DNA of 64,000 nucleotides from Theocolax elegans. Lineage: Eukaryota > Arthropoda > Insecta > Hymenoptera > Cerocephalidae. A program made the position numbers and the translations under genes. Of this stretch, positions 10,570-21,274 are shown one piece after another; position 1 is the stretch's first letter, and each line of letters begins with the position of its first letter. The stretch is taken from positions 63,812,488 to 63,876,487 of the forward strand of contig CM047426.1 in the NCBI GenBank assembly GCA_026168455.1, in the 5' to 3' direction. Under the pieces are notes generated by a model, which searched no databases, was not told the DNA's origin, and was given only the letters and a program-made list of their open reading frames with translations.

Positions 10570-12451
10570 AGTAGTTTGGGTTTTCCTCGATATTGATGAA
10601 CAAACCATATTTACACTCCGCATCAAAATTATCGCAACAAGATTTTTCACAGAAAAATTGCCATTTTTTAAATGCTTGTAGCTCGGTCAATTTTCATCGT
10701 ATTGAGATAATCTTTTTTGTTTTGTAGGGATTATGTGTTCTTTCAGGATAGTATGAATCCTAATAGCAACTACTACTAAATTATCAGGTTACATTTAAAA
10801 CAAATTCGTGCCCCGAGAGCTATCTTAAAACCTCATAAACAAAGAAACCACATTGCTATTCGTTTTTTTTTTTAAATTAACCCATGAAAAGTGTAACTTT
10901 ATTTAAAATTACACCTCTACATTTTCGGTACATTTAATAATGCATCTCCATACTTTCGGTAAAATTATTAACTTTACCAACAAATCAATTAAAAAATAAA
11001 GCAATAATTTACGCCGGGATACTGGTCAAAAGTTAAGGCGAAAGCTCATTCAGCATTAATTTTGCTATACAGAGTACATAGCAACTAAAAATTACAATAA
11101 CATATTCTTAATCAAAATGCCTCGGCTTACTGAAATCCAATCTGCTCAAATTGTTGCCCTGCTAAAAGCGGGACTGAGTCAAAGCGATATATCCAGAAGA
11201 ATGGGGATTCATCGCTCAACGGTGTCACGTTTTTTTAGTCGGTATGAAGAAACATGTTCTTATCGCCGGAGGCCTGGCCAAGGTCGACATAGGATTACTA
11301 CGATTCGAGAAAATCGCAACATTGTTAATGAGGCCCTACGCAATCCAAGGCAAGTTGCGCGACAAATTGGGAATAATGATTTGCCAGGCAGACGAATTAG
11401 CGATCACACAATAAGGAGACGCCTTCACGAAAGGGGTTTGTCTTTACGGAAACGATGCTAGGATACGGATTTGGCGTCGTAGACGAGAACGTTTTGCATC
11501 AAATTATGTTGATTCAACTCGAGCGTTTGGTGGAGGATCCGTTACGGTACGGCGTGGATATCAATGAATCATCGATCAAACTTAGTGATTATCCCACCTC
11601 TCGGACTAACAGCGGGACGTTACATAAACGAAAATTTACACCCTCACGTAGTTCCAATGCGTCGGCAAAGGAGCCGTAATTTCATCTTGATGCAGGATAA
11701 TGCACGCCTTCATACTGCAAGGATAACTCGCACGTATTTGCAAGAAAACAACGTAGAGGTATTGCCTCATCCTGCTAATAGCCCCGATCTCAATCCTGTA
11801 GAGCATGTATGGGACATGATGGGTAGGCGATTACGTAACCTAGAGAGACCTCCTGCTAACCTCCAAGAACTTGAAAGATTCTTAATCAAATTTGGCACGA
11901 GATACCTCAAAATTCAATAAGGGCATGCATTAATATGCAAGAACGTTTAACAGATGTAATTCGTCACCGAGGAGACCAACAACCTCCTCGCGGTACACAT
12001 CGGGTAATGCTGATGTTGGCGGTATTTGACTAAAACATAGGAAGATCTTCAAATGGCATAACTCGGTCAAAAAAAGTCGTAGAGGGTCGACTTTTTTTTT
12101 AAAATACTCGTTAAAAAGTCTACTTTAAGGTGGTATTTGTTGTTTTTTGAAAAAAAATGTTGGTAATCCAGGTAAACGTGCAAACTATTGCGTTGTTTAA
12201 GAAAAAGAAGTTGGTAGGCCTGATTAAGACAGCGATGTGGCATTATCTCGCAGCTATTAGGCATTATTTTTTCCTCAAAGTGCACATAATTCCCTACAAA
12301 ACAAAAAAAATTATCTCAATACGATGCAAATTGACCGAGCTACAAGCATTTAAAAAATGGCAATTTTTCTGTGAAAAATCTTGTTGCGATAATTTTGATG
12401 CGGAGTGTAAATATGGTTTGTTCATCAATATCGAGGAAAACCCAAACCACT
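10570..12451 (+). mobile_element. Tc1/mariner-like transposon with long inverted repeats
   Basis: The ends match in reverse complement over about 165 bp (10570-10736 and about 12284-12451) with few mismatches. They share GTTTGGGTTTTCC at the tips and GTAGGGATTATGTG at the inner edge. The transposase remnant lies between them on the plus strand. A TA target duplication is not obvious at the tips, so the exact boundaries are uncertain by a few bases. Confidence 0.8.
11117..11920 (+). pseudogene. Tc1-like transposase, internally deleted
   Basis: The first frame (11117-11461) is the paired-type DNA-binding region: two helix-turn-helix segments, with LLKAGLSQSDISRRMGIHRS and later RRISDHTIRRRLHERG. 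The second frame (11564-11920) has the catalytic-domain motifs QDNARLHTA (second Asp) and SPDLNPVEHVWD (third acidic residue). The part that should carry the first catalytic Asp, about 90 codons, is missing or scrambled at 11461-11564. The total of about 800 bp is short of the usual 1.0 kb. The transposase is inactive. Confidence 0.8.
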
Positions 12452-14374
12452 TCGCGGAGTGTATTTATGTGGCGACGTTTCGATGGATATCCTCCATCCT
12501 CATCAGGCTATACCTTTTTTTTTATTAAAAAAATGATTTCATTTTACAACATCTTTTTAACACCATTATTACATATATAAATCTAAGTTACTTACTATTT
12601 CGTCGATATATAGGTATAAAAACCATTAACAGCATCTCTGATGCGTCGCTCTATAATTGAAAACAATGATTAAAATAACAATCCTTTAACAATTTTTGCA
12701 GAGAGATTGAAGTTATATATTTTTTTTTGTTAATTGAAGTTATATATAACATACCTTTCCCCTATTGTTATGTCCATAATCAACATTAAAAATTTAAATT
12801 TAAATAAATAATTTAAGAACATTACAAAATAAGTTAACACATAATCACACATATTAAGCAAAAGGCAGTCAAACATTAAAATAAAGCAAACAATGTATAT
12901 CACAGACGGTTAATACTGAAAAATTTGAAATGTCGCGTCTCCCGTTTCCAGAGACACCTATATGATCAATCTTAATCAGATCGACAACACAGTCATCCCC
13001 ACTACAGGCGCGAAACTTCAAATTACGTACATTATGTGTACTGATAAGAGTAATAAAAATTAATAAATTATTTATGATTATTAACAAAGAGAACTCAAAA
13101 AAATTAATACCAGACTAAATTAAAATTTACCATTACAATAAAATATTTTTTATCACGTTGAAACAAATAATAATTGGTAATAAAAATTTGTAATAATTAA
13201 ATTTAAACAGTTAAGCATTTTATTAAAATTTTTAAATATAATAGATTAACCAAAAAATTTTTTTATAATAGTCAAGAACCTTTAATTATGAACCTAAATG
13301 AGAAGAAATTAAAAAAATAAAAAATAAAAATATACATTTGAATTTACCGCGCATCGTTCAAGAACAAGACGCGAATTAAATGCAATTATTTCCACAAATA
13401 TCTTACATTAATAGTAGATTTCTTAACGGGTACGGAAAGACTTTATTTACGAAATGAGAGGTTCTTGACACGAGCCGAAGGCGAGGGTTGAATCGAGTTT
13501 CGTAAAAAAGCCTTTACGTACCAGTTATGAAGTGTATTTTACATCACGAGATATTGAAAAAAAGCGAAAAAATTGCGATTTTTAGGTTAGAGTGATGTAA
13601 ATTAAATTAAAAGTTGAACTGCAAGTGACATTTCATATAAACTAAGCTGATGATATTGATTTGTCCAAATATTCTTCAATATTTTTATCCGTTTTCTTTT
13701 TTGATGCTGCTAATTTTAATATCTTTGGGTACATTAATTGCCAATTATTTTGAAACGCATTATCTTGTCCCTCAAAAAAACAGAAAAATCACTAAAAATC
13801 TGTAAATAAGATATTGGTTAATGAATAAGAATCAGGAACAAACACAACGATTATAAAAATAAAAAAATGGAGATTACTAGCATGTGTCCTAATGGATTTA
13901 GCAGATTTGTAAAGGTTTCAAAAATAGTTTTGTAATCTGATTTTATGAAAAAATTCATTTTTTCCTGTTTTCCTATTGAAGATCATTTTTGTATGTAATT
14001 GTTATCTATTAAGTTCACTTGTGTTTGTAGCTCTTTTAAAATATCAGGAAAGATTTGCTCTGAAATAACAGTAAATAATTTATTTACTTGTAATTAACTT
14101 ACTTGTATTGTTAAATAAAACGAATTGAGAAATAATATAGAAAACGACAATTCATTTTTAAGTGGCAATTGAATTACGATTTTACTTTCCGATATACAAA
14201 ATTCAAATCAATGTACCATTTGTCTTCTTTTTTTTGTCTAATATTGATAATTTAATTTGATTTATTTTTATAGCATGCTCTCTTAATGTTTCGTAGGAGG
14301 ATTAAAAGCATCCATGAGCATTAGAGTTAGATGTAGGTGTTGTGTAAAACCTGTCTTTACTTATCGTTGGAAAT
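12452..14374. other. AT-rich sequence without recognisable genes
   Basis: No supported ORF. One short hairpin-forming stretch lies at about 13431-13526: ACGGAAAGACTTTATTTACGAAA pairs imperfectly with TTTCGTAAAAAAGCCTTTACGT around a GC-richer centre. A loosely similar ATCGAGTTTCG block occurs near 36870, so it may be a small dispersed repeat. Confidence 0.6.
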
Positions 14375-14430
14375 AGCTTGTGACGGGCCTGACTATATGT
14401 AGACATATAGTCAGTAACCGCAGTCGCATT

Positions 14431-14511
14431 GAACAACGGCTCAAGCGGTTGAGCGTTAGCGTTCGGTACAAGAGATCGGGGTTCAAATTCAACTTTCGGT
14501 AGTTTTTTTTT
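14431..14511 (+). ncRNA. tRNA-like Pol III transcription unit (SINE-like or tRNA relic)
   Basis: An A-box-like CGGCTCAAGCGGTTGAGC (14438-14455) is followed by a B-box-like GGGTTCAAATTC (14478-14490) and a run of nine T (14503-14511) that would terminate Pol III. The spacing suits a tRNA-sized transcript of about 70-75 nt. The anticodon stem does not pair well, so it is not a functional tRNA. Transcription is an inference. Confidence 0.45.
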
Positions 14512-15105
14512 AATTATTTAAATTAATTTATTTAAATAATTAGATAACCAAAATTGATACAATTTATAATTTTATTGAAATTTTTATGTTTTTTGCTACT
14601 TTTGCCAAAAATATGGAGTTAATATGTTAAGAAATAGTTAAGTTAATAATTTATAAGGTTTATTAAAATATATAATGTTTATAGTTAAATTTTACATTAC
14701 ATTTAAAATATATACAAAAGGATTAAATAATAAAACAAATTATAGATATTAAAACTATTAAATAAAAGGAGACAATGACATAATTAATTCAGAGTAAATA
14801 AATTCTATTAAGCAAAGGCAAGAGAGTATAAAGGATTGTTATAAATAATATTATTATAATTGTAATAATTTAATAAATGTAAAATAGAATATAAGAAAAG
14901 ACATTTTAATAAATTTAGCTAAAGAACCAAAGCAGAAATATACAGACTAAGGTAGACGACCTCAAGAAAAATACAAACATATGATCACCTACGTATATAT
15001 GAGAAGGAAGGAGAAAGGGTAACCAAGTTACAAGGATCCAGGTGGAAAAGTGGAAAAAGTGGGAAGTCAATCCCTTCTACCTCACTAATCGTATATAATG
15101 AGATG

Positions 15106-15175
15106 TATCGCTGCCGAAGGCAGCATTCGCCTAGAGTTCGCGGGCGACCTAACAGGTCGGACCGCGTTTGTCTGT
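15106..15175 (+). other. GC-rich structured block
   Basis: Within AT-rich DNA there are consecutive hairpins: GCTGCC-GAA-GGCAGC (15110-15124) and CGACCT-AAC-AGGTCG (15145-15159), with a possible CGCC/GGCG stem between. This suggests RNA or DNA structure. No known family was recognised. Confidence 0.4.
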
Positions 15176-15263
15176 TGTAATATATTTTATAATTTAAATG
15201 TCTCTAGCGATTTGCTCATTTTACCCGACCAAATACCACATAACCGTGTCCTAAAAGGAAGCT

Positions 15264-15574
15264 AACTTTGGATGATATAAAATCATTTGTTTGATTCAAT
15301 GTCTTCCCAAAGTTCTTCCACTTTCCATAACCAAATAAATAACTTGGATGATATGGAATTATTTGATTAATTTCAATTCTTCCCAAGTTATCTGACATTC
15401 CTAAAACCCATAATATAAAGTAAAATTGGATAATCTGGAATTATTTGATTAATTCCATGTTTTCCCGAAACTTTATAATAGTTAATTCATTATCCTAATT
15501 TATCAAATGTATTAAACTTGGAGGTTAAACTGGGATGAGAAAGAATTATTTGTTTAATTCTTTAGCTACCCCAG
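15264..15574 (+). repeat. Array of four covarying two-stem hairpins
   Basis: Four units each have an outer stem, an internal loop and an inner stem capped by the same six-base loop TTTG(A/T)T. Outer stems: AACTTTGG/CCAAAGTT, AACTTGG/CCAAGTT, TATAAAGT/ACTTTATA, CTGGG/CCCAG. Inner stems: AATCA/TGATT, GGAATTA/TAATTTC, TGGAATTA/TAATTCCA, AAAGAATTA/TAATTCTTT. Stem sequences change while pairing is kept. Apical loops are 76, 82 and 105 bases apart. A further 13-bp perfect hairpin (AATACATTTATTT and complement, 15587-15626) follows. Confidence 0.7.
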
Positions 15575-15847
15575 ATTCTTCCACCTAATACATTTATTTC
15601 GGGTTAGGCAAAAAAATAAATGTATTTTTGTGGTTCGAGTTGATATCAGGCCCGTTACAAGCTGATGAGCACTTATAGCAAGCTCATCAAGTCTTTGGGG
15701 AAGTATACTGCACTTAAGAAATATTGTTTTAAAATGTGTATAAATGCCACTATTTCCACTGTATTAAATTTATATGAATTGATTATAAAGGTAGATACTT
15801 GCAAAATTTCTTAATTTTTATAAAAACAAAGCTGAATAATAATTTAG

Positions 15848-15852
<5 letters not shown>

Positions 15853-15895
<43 letters not shown>
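15853..15895. repeat. (TA)n microsatellite
   Basis: About 21 TA units. Confidence 0.95.
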
Positions 15896-15898
<3 letters not shown>

Positions 15899-16314
15899 TT
15901 AATAATTTTACTACACTTGAATAAATAAATAAAGCAAATGTTAAGTATTAAATGATTCAAAAATTTATACTAAGTTTTTACTAAATTATTAAAACAATGT
16001 ATTATAAATGCATAGGCGTAAGTAGAAGATATATATATAATTCGTAAGCGTACAAAATAATAACACAACTAATTTTAAACTTGTGTAATCTGACGAAAAT
16101 TTTTTCAGTTTTTGGCTTTTGTAAATATATCTAAAATATAAAATATGTGTAAAAAATTAAAAAATTAGTAAAAAACTTTGTCACAAAAATATAAGTGTAT
16201 AGTTAGTTAAATAATTAAATTGAAAAAGTAGAAAAAGCAAGCTCCAGCTTTTTGTGAAATCTGCACATAGAAGTTACCAAAATTGAAAAAATTGACTTTT
16301 TAAGAAATAAATAA

Positions 16315-16667
16315 TTAATATAACGTATCTTTGCTGCGATTTTCTACTGGTACAATTTTCTTGGGGGGAGGGGAGTGAAATAACGATTCATTATCAAAAT
16401 CGATTAATGTACATTCATTTCTATTGTCCACGTTCAAAATATTTCTATTTATCTGAGAAAGAGGTTGTCTTTCATAATGCATGTGTGCACGTGTAAGCAC
16501 ATTCATTATATTATTAGAATTACTTAAATTAGGATGGTTGTACTCATAAAAGGTCTCATTATTTTGGTACATTTCAGGATTCTCTATTCGCGGTCTTTTC
16601 GAGTACTGCCCTAACTCAGCAATGCATCTCCCTATCTCGTACTCATTTGATACATTAGACTCTAGAC
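16315..16667 (-). CDS. Possible terminal exon of an unknown protein
   Basis: Minus-strand reading is open for about 117 codons from a plausible splice acceptor (ATAAAATATACAG/GT, about 16668) to a stop at 16315. It reads SNVSNEYEIGRCIAELGQYS and later TLIDFDNESLFHSPPPKK. The composition is hydrophilic and rich in Asn and Ser, with no recognised domain. The first Met in frame is at 16572. It could be a host exon, a mobile-element exon or chance. Confidence 0.3.
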
Positions 16668-16837
16668 CTGTATATTTTATAAGATTTAATTATGTTATAA
16701 AATAAAGAAATAATTTTATATAATTATTTACAAAAAGTCTTAAATAAATACGTATGCATCCACATACCAAGCAAAATCATTTATATGTACGCATAGATAT
16801 ATACACAAAAAACTAAATAATTTTACTATTACACATA

Positions 16838-17004
<167 letters not shown>

Positions 17005-17212
17005 CGTGGGAAACTGGAGAAATCTTACATAAGACGACGACGAGGGTCCGCACTCGTCGCCAGTGCCGGATTCTTACCGGCTAAAACTCCAAACCCAACG
17101 CTTTCACCTGCCCAGCCCGGAACTGTTTTTCACATTACTTCAAGCTGGGAGGCGTGTCTTGTGACATGCGTCATCCGTTCCTTATTCTATCCTCCCACGT
17201 TGAGACTGCCAC

Positions 17213-18769
17213 TTATCGTGAAGCGGCCTTTCTGGCGGTATCGAGCGCGCGCCTAAAGGTGGCACAGGCTCCGGACCCCGCCACCTGAGACACTCCCTCA
17301 GCATCCTTTGATGGGCAAAGAAAGCATTTGGGAGCGCTCTTGCAATTCTTAAGGTTGTGTCCAGGCTCCCCGCACTTGTAGCACGACGAGGACCTGTCCA
17401 CTCCCTCACACTTCCTTTTCGTGTGGCCGAAGTCTAGGCACCGATAGCACCTCTCGACCAAGACTCGATCCCGAACGCGACAGCTTACGAAGCCGACGCA
17501 GAGATGCCGCATCGACTTCAGCTTGTCAGCGCTCTCGTGATCCAGCTTCACGATGGCTGTCTTCTGTTGACTGCGGTTTAGGCCCAAAAGCTTCACCTCT
17601 CGGCTCTCAGGCGGAGACGCGAGAACTTTATCTAGGGCCGCTACCATTTCGTCCCTCGTTGTGAGAGCGTCCAGGTCTCTGATCTCCAGGGTCACCCTTC
17701 GATCTCGGATCCTAACTTCTCCCATCCCTTTAGTAGCCGTACGGACTTTCTCAGCGAATGCTGTTGCGTCCGTCTTCTTGCCCAGCCGGAGCAGGACATC
17801 TCCCCGCCCTGTTGGCCGTACGCTCAGAACCTGGGCGCCGCTGTCGTCCGGGTTGACTTCCTTTCGGAGCTTCCCCAAGACTTCAGCGAACGTACGGTCC
17901 CTCGCGACAGTTACCACCAGGGTGGATACCGGCGCCTTCTGGCGCTTTCTCCTGTCAAGAGGCGCCTGTCCCGACTTAACCGTCGGCTTCTTCTTTTCCA
18001 CCACAGGCTTGGACTTGGATTGCTCCTTGTCCTTACCAGGTGGTGGCACCTCCTTGCGAGGTTTCTTCTTCTTACGGGTTTTAGAGGCCTCGGGTGGGCT
18101 TTGAGGGCCCTCCCTACTCCTCTTTTGAGCCTGTATCTTGGCTGTAGCCGCGATGACGGCTTTAGCAATGATGCCTCTTCTCTTAGGCCGCCGACGATTC
18201 TCGTGGCCAACTCGATAATCCTCGACTTGGCACTTGTAATCATCGATTGCTAAAGACATCTTCTTCGTTTTCCCGTAGAGCTCTTGTACAAGAGCGTCTA
18301 CTGTTTTCAACCCTGTTTTGACAACCATGGAAATGTTTGGCTGCTTTGCACAAGCTGCCAACATTGCCTGAAGTTCTTTTTTCAGATGGTCGTAAGTGGA
18401 GTCGATCTCCTCCTGCGCCTTCTCCACCTTCTCGTATTCCTTACGGAACACTTCTATCTCCTCTTGAGATTCTCTGCTATAGGCAGAGATGCCGCTGATG
18501 GCGCTACCAATGCTGGTAACGCTACCGCTTCGTAACCTGCTTGCAGAAGGAAGACTCAGCATCTGGGATAGCGGCTGCTGTTGGGGGTTTTCTTTCGAGG
18601 ACCCCGCCTCTGACGTGATGTTAGAACTAAGCGGTTTGTGGCCTCCCCCAAAATCCATGAGGCCAGCGCCGGCCACCGGGGCTTTCACCCGATCGGAACC
18701 GACGACGGGATTCACTCCTAGTTTGGAGTTGCCCGCTTGGGGTAGTATGTTTTCATCTCGCTTGCTCAT
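17213..18769 (-). CDS. LINE ORF1 (Gag-like zinc-knuckle protein), array unit 1
   Basis: 518 aa, starting MSKRDENILPQAG. In order: Ser/Gly-rich N-terminus (1-97); predicted coiled coil (about 100-135); basic tracts with NLS-like RRRPKRR and KTRKKKKPRK (192-240); an RRM-like Gag domain (about 282-437); then knuckles CYRC..H..C (441-454) and CYKC..H..C (463-476) and a third CFLC...C (482-502). The role in the family is binding element RNA to form the retrotransposition particle. Residue 495 in the third knuckle is Gln instead of His. The unit carries the A228/T231/P244/K246/K278 set in the basic region, the V288/D291/T336 set in the Gag domain, and Ile175. No ORF2 follows. Confidence 0.9.
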   Translation of the reverse strand: MSKRDENILPQAGNSKLGVNPVVGSDRVKAPVAGAGLMDFGGGHKPLSSNITSEAGSSKENPQQQPLSQMLSLPSASRLRSGSVTSIGSAISGISAYSRESQEEIEVFRKEYEKVEKAQEEIDSTYDHLKKELQAMLAACAKQPNISMVVKTGLKTVDALVQELYGKTKKMSLAIDDYKCQVEDYRVGHENRRRPKRRGIIAKAVIAATAKIQAQKRSREGPQSPPEASKTRKKKKPRKEVPPPGKDKEQSKSKPVVEKKKPTVKSGQAPLDRRKRQKAPVSTLVVTVARDRTFAEVLGKLRKEVNPDDSGAQVLSVRPTGRGDVLLRLGKKTDATAFAEKVRTATKGMGEVRIRDRRVTLEIRDLDALTTRDEMVAALDKVLASPPESREVKLLGLNRSQQKTAIVKLDHESADKLKSMRHLCVGFVSCRVRDRVLVERCYRCLDFGHTKRKCEGVDRSSSCYKCGEPGHNLKNCKSAPKCFLCPSKDAEGVSQVAGSGACATFRRALDTARKAASR

Positions 18770-18901
18770 ACTTCTGGTTGTACTGTTTGGTCCACGGAGA
18801 TTATTTTATTTCACCTCTACCCTTCACGCTAGAGTGACGAGCATTCCCCCATCCGCCACCCGGGGGACGCGCCGCATACGGGGACAGGACACCCCGCGCG
18901 G

Positions 18902-19045
<144 letters not shown>

Positions 19046-19261
19046 CGTGGGAAACTGGAGAAATCTTACATAAGACGACGACGAGGGTCCGCACTCGTCG
19101 CCAGTGCCGGATTCTTACCGGCTAAAACTCCAAACCCAACGCTTTCACCTGCCCAGCCCGGAACTGTTTTTCACATTACTTCAAGCTGGGAGGCGTGTCT
19201 TGTGACATGCGTCAATTCGGTCGGTCCTGTTTCTTCTTTCCTCCCTCGATGAGACTGCCAC

Positions 19262-20818
19262 TTATCGTGAAGCGGCCTTTCTGGCGGTATCGAGCGCGCG
19301 CCTAAAGGTGGCACAGGCTCCGGACCCCGCCACGTGAGACACTCCCTCAGCATCCTTTGATGGACAAAGAAAGCATTTGGGAGCGCTCTTGCAGTTCTTA
19401 AGGTTGTGTCCAGGCTCGCCGCACTTGTAGCACGACGAGGACCTGTCCACTCCCTTACAATTCCGTTTCGTGTGGCCGAAGTCTAGGCACCGATAGCACC
19501 TCTCGACCAAGACTCGATCCCGAACGCGACAGCTTACGAAGCCGACGCAGAGATGCCGCATCGACTTCAGCTTGTCAGCGCTCTCGTGATCCAGCTTCAC
19601 GATGGCTGTCTTCTGTTGACTGCGGTTTAGGCCCAAAAGCTTCACCTCTCGGCTCTCAGGCGGAGACGCGAGAACTTTATCTAGGGCCGCTACCATTTCG
19701 TCCCTCGTTGTGAGAGCGTCCAGGTCTCTGATCTCCAGGGTCACCCTTCGATCTCGGATCCTAACTTCTCCCATCCCTTTAGTAGCCGTACGGACTTTCT
19801 CAGCGAATGCTGTTGCGTCCGTCTTCTTGCCCAGCCGGAGCAGGACATCTCCCCGCCCTGTTGGCCGTACGCTCAGAACCTGGGCGCCGCTGTCGTCCGG
19901 GTTGACTTCCTTTCGGAGCTTCCCCAAGACTTCAGCGAACGTACGGTCCCTCGCGACAGTTACCACCAGGGTGGATACCGGCGCCATCTGGCGCTTTCTC
20001 CTATCAAGAGGCGCCTGTCCCGACTTAACCGTCGGCTTCTTCTTTTCCACCACAGGCTTGGACTTGGATTGCTCCTTGTCCGTGCCACGTGGTGGTACCT
20101 CCTTCCGAGGCTTCTTCTTCTTGCGGCTCTTAGAGACCTCGGGGGGGCTTTGAGGGCCCTCCCTACTCCTCTTTTGAGCCTGTATCTTGGCTGTAGCCGC
20201 GATGACGGCTTTAGCAATGATGCCTCTTCTCTTAGGCCGCCGACGATTCTCGTGGCCAACTCGATAATCCTCGACTTGGCATTTGTAATCATCGACTGCT
20301 AAAGACATCTTCTTCGTTTTCCCGTAGAGCTCTTGTACAAGAGCGTCTACTGTTTTCAACCCTGTTTTGACAACCATGGAAATGTTTGGCTGCTTTGCAC
20401 AAGCTGCCAACATTGCCTGAAGTTCTTTTTTCAGATGGTCGTAAGTGGAGTCGATCTCCTCCTGCGCCTTCTCCACCTTCTCGTATTCCTTACGGAACAC
20501 TTCTATCTCCTCTTGAGATTCTCTGCTATAGGCAGAGATGCCGCTGATGGCGCTACCAATGCTGGTAACGCTACCGCTTCGTAACCTGCTTGCAGAAGGA
20601 AGACTCAGCATCTGGGATAGCGGCTGCTGTTGGGGGTTTTCTTTCGAGGACCCCGCCTCTGACGTGATGTTAGAACTAAGCGGTTTGTGGCCTCCCCCAA
20701 AATCCATGAGGCCAGCGCCGGCCACCGGGGCTTTCACCCGATCGGAACCGACGACGGGATTCACTCCTAGTTTGGAGTTGCCCGCTTGGGGTAGTATGTT
20801 TTCATCTCGCTTGCTCAT
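19262..20818 (-). CDS. LINE ORF1, array unit 2 (intact third zinc knuckle)
   Basis: 518 aa with the same architecture as unit 1. Differences: the third knuckle keeps His495 (GVSHVAGSGAC), and the first knuckle reads RNCKGVD instead of RKCEGVD. The basic region has V228/S231/R244/T246/M278. The 3' UTR just after the stop is an alternative sequence, 8 bp longer (AATTCGGTCGGTCCTG on the plus strand). All three knuckles have complete metal ligands, so with unit 4 this is one of the two best candidates for a fully functional protein. Confidence 0.9.
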   Translation of the reverse strand: MSKRDENILPQAGNSKLGVNPVVGSDRVKAPVAGAGLMDFGGGHKPLSSNITSEAGSSKENPQQQPLSQMLSLPSASRLRSGSVTSIGSAISGISAYSRESQEEIEVFRKEYEKVEKAQEEIDSTYDHLKKELQAMLAACAKQPNISMVVKTGLKTVDALVQELYGKTKKMSLAVDDYKCQVEDYRVGHENRRRPKRRGIIAKAVIAATAKIQAQKRSREGPQSPPEVSKSRKKKKPRKEVPPRGTDKEQSKSKPVVEKKKPTVKSGQAPLDRRKRQMAPVSTLVVTVARDRTFAEVLGKLRKEVNPDDSGAQVLSVRPTGRGDVLLRLGKKTDATAFAEKVRTATKGMGEVRIRDRRVTLEIRDLDALTTRDEMVAALDKVLASPPESREVKLLGLNRSQQKTAIVKLDHESADKLKSMRHLCVGFVSCRVRDRVLVERCYRCLDFGHTKRNCKGVDRSSSCYKCGEPGHNLKNCKSAPKCFLCPSKDAEGVSHVAGSGACATFRRALDTARKAASR

Positions 20819-20950
20819 ACTTCTGGTTGTACTGTTTGGTCCACGGAGATTATTTTATTTCACCTCTACCCTTCACGCTAGAGTGACGAGCATTCCCCCA
20901 TCCGCCACCCGGGGGACGCGCCGCATACGGGGACAGGACACCCCGCGCGG

Positions 20951-21066
<116 letters not shown>

Positions 21067-21274
21067 CGTGGGAAACTGGAGAAATCTTACATAAGACGAC
21101 GACGAGGGTCCGCACTCGTCGCCAGTGCCGGATTCTTACCGGCTAAAACTCCAAACCCAACGCTTTCACCTGCCCAGCTCGGAACTGTTTTTCACATTAC
21201 TTCAAGCTGGGAGGCGTGTCTTGTGACATGCGTCATCCGTTCCTTATTCTATCCTCCCACGTTGAGACTGCCAC

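Larger units (their letters stand above)
14375..15663. mobile_element. 1.29-kb non-coding element with terminal inverted repeats
   Basis: AGCTTGTGACGGGCCTGA at 14375-14392 is matched in reverse complement at 15646-15663 with one mismatch. Just inside the left end is a perfect 11-bp hairpin (TGACTATATGT / ACATATAGTCA). The body contains a tRNA-like Pol III unit, a GC-rich structured block and four related stem-loops. There is no transposase, and no target duplication could be identified. The superfamily is unknown. Confidence 0.6.

Noticed and set aside
15264..15574. SECIS elements or hammerhead ribozymes in the hairpin array
   Set aside because: There is no opposing GA quartet for a SECIS and no CUGANGA/GAAA core.
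17661..18104. 147-codon plus-strand frame conserved antisense to ORF1 in nearly every array unit
   Set aside because: It mirrors the codon pattern of the GC-rich ORF1 on the other strand. Its conservation follows from near-identity of the units, and it has no domain.
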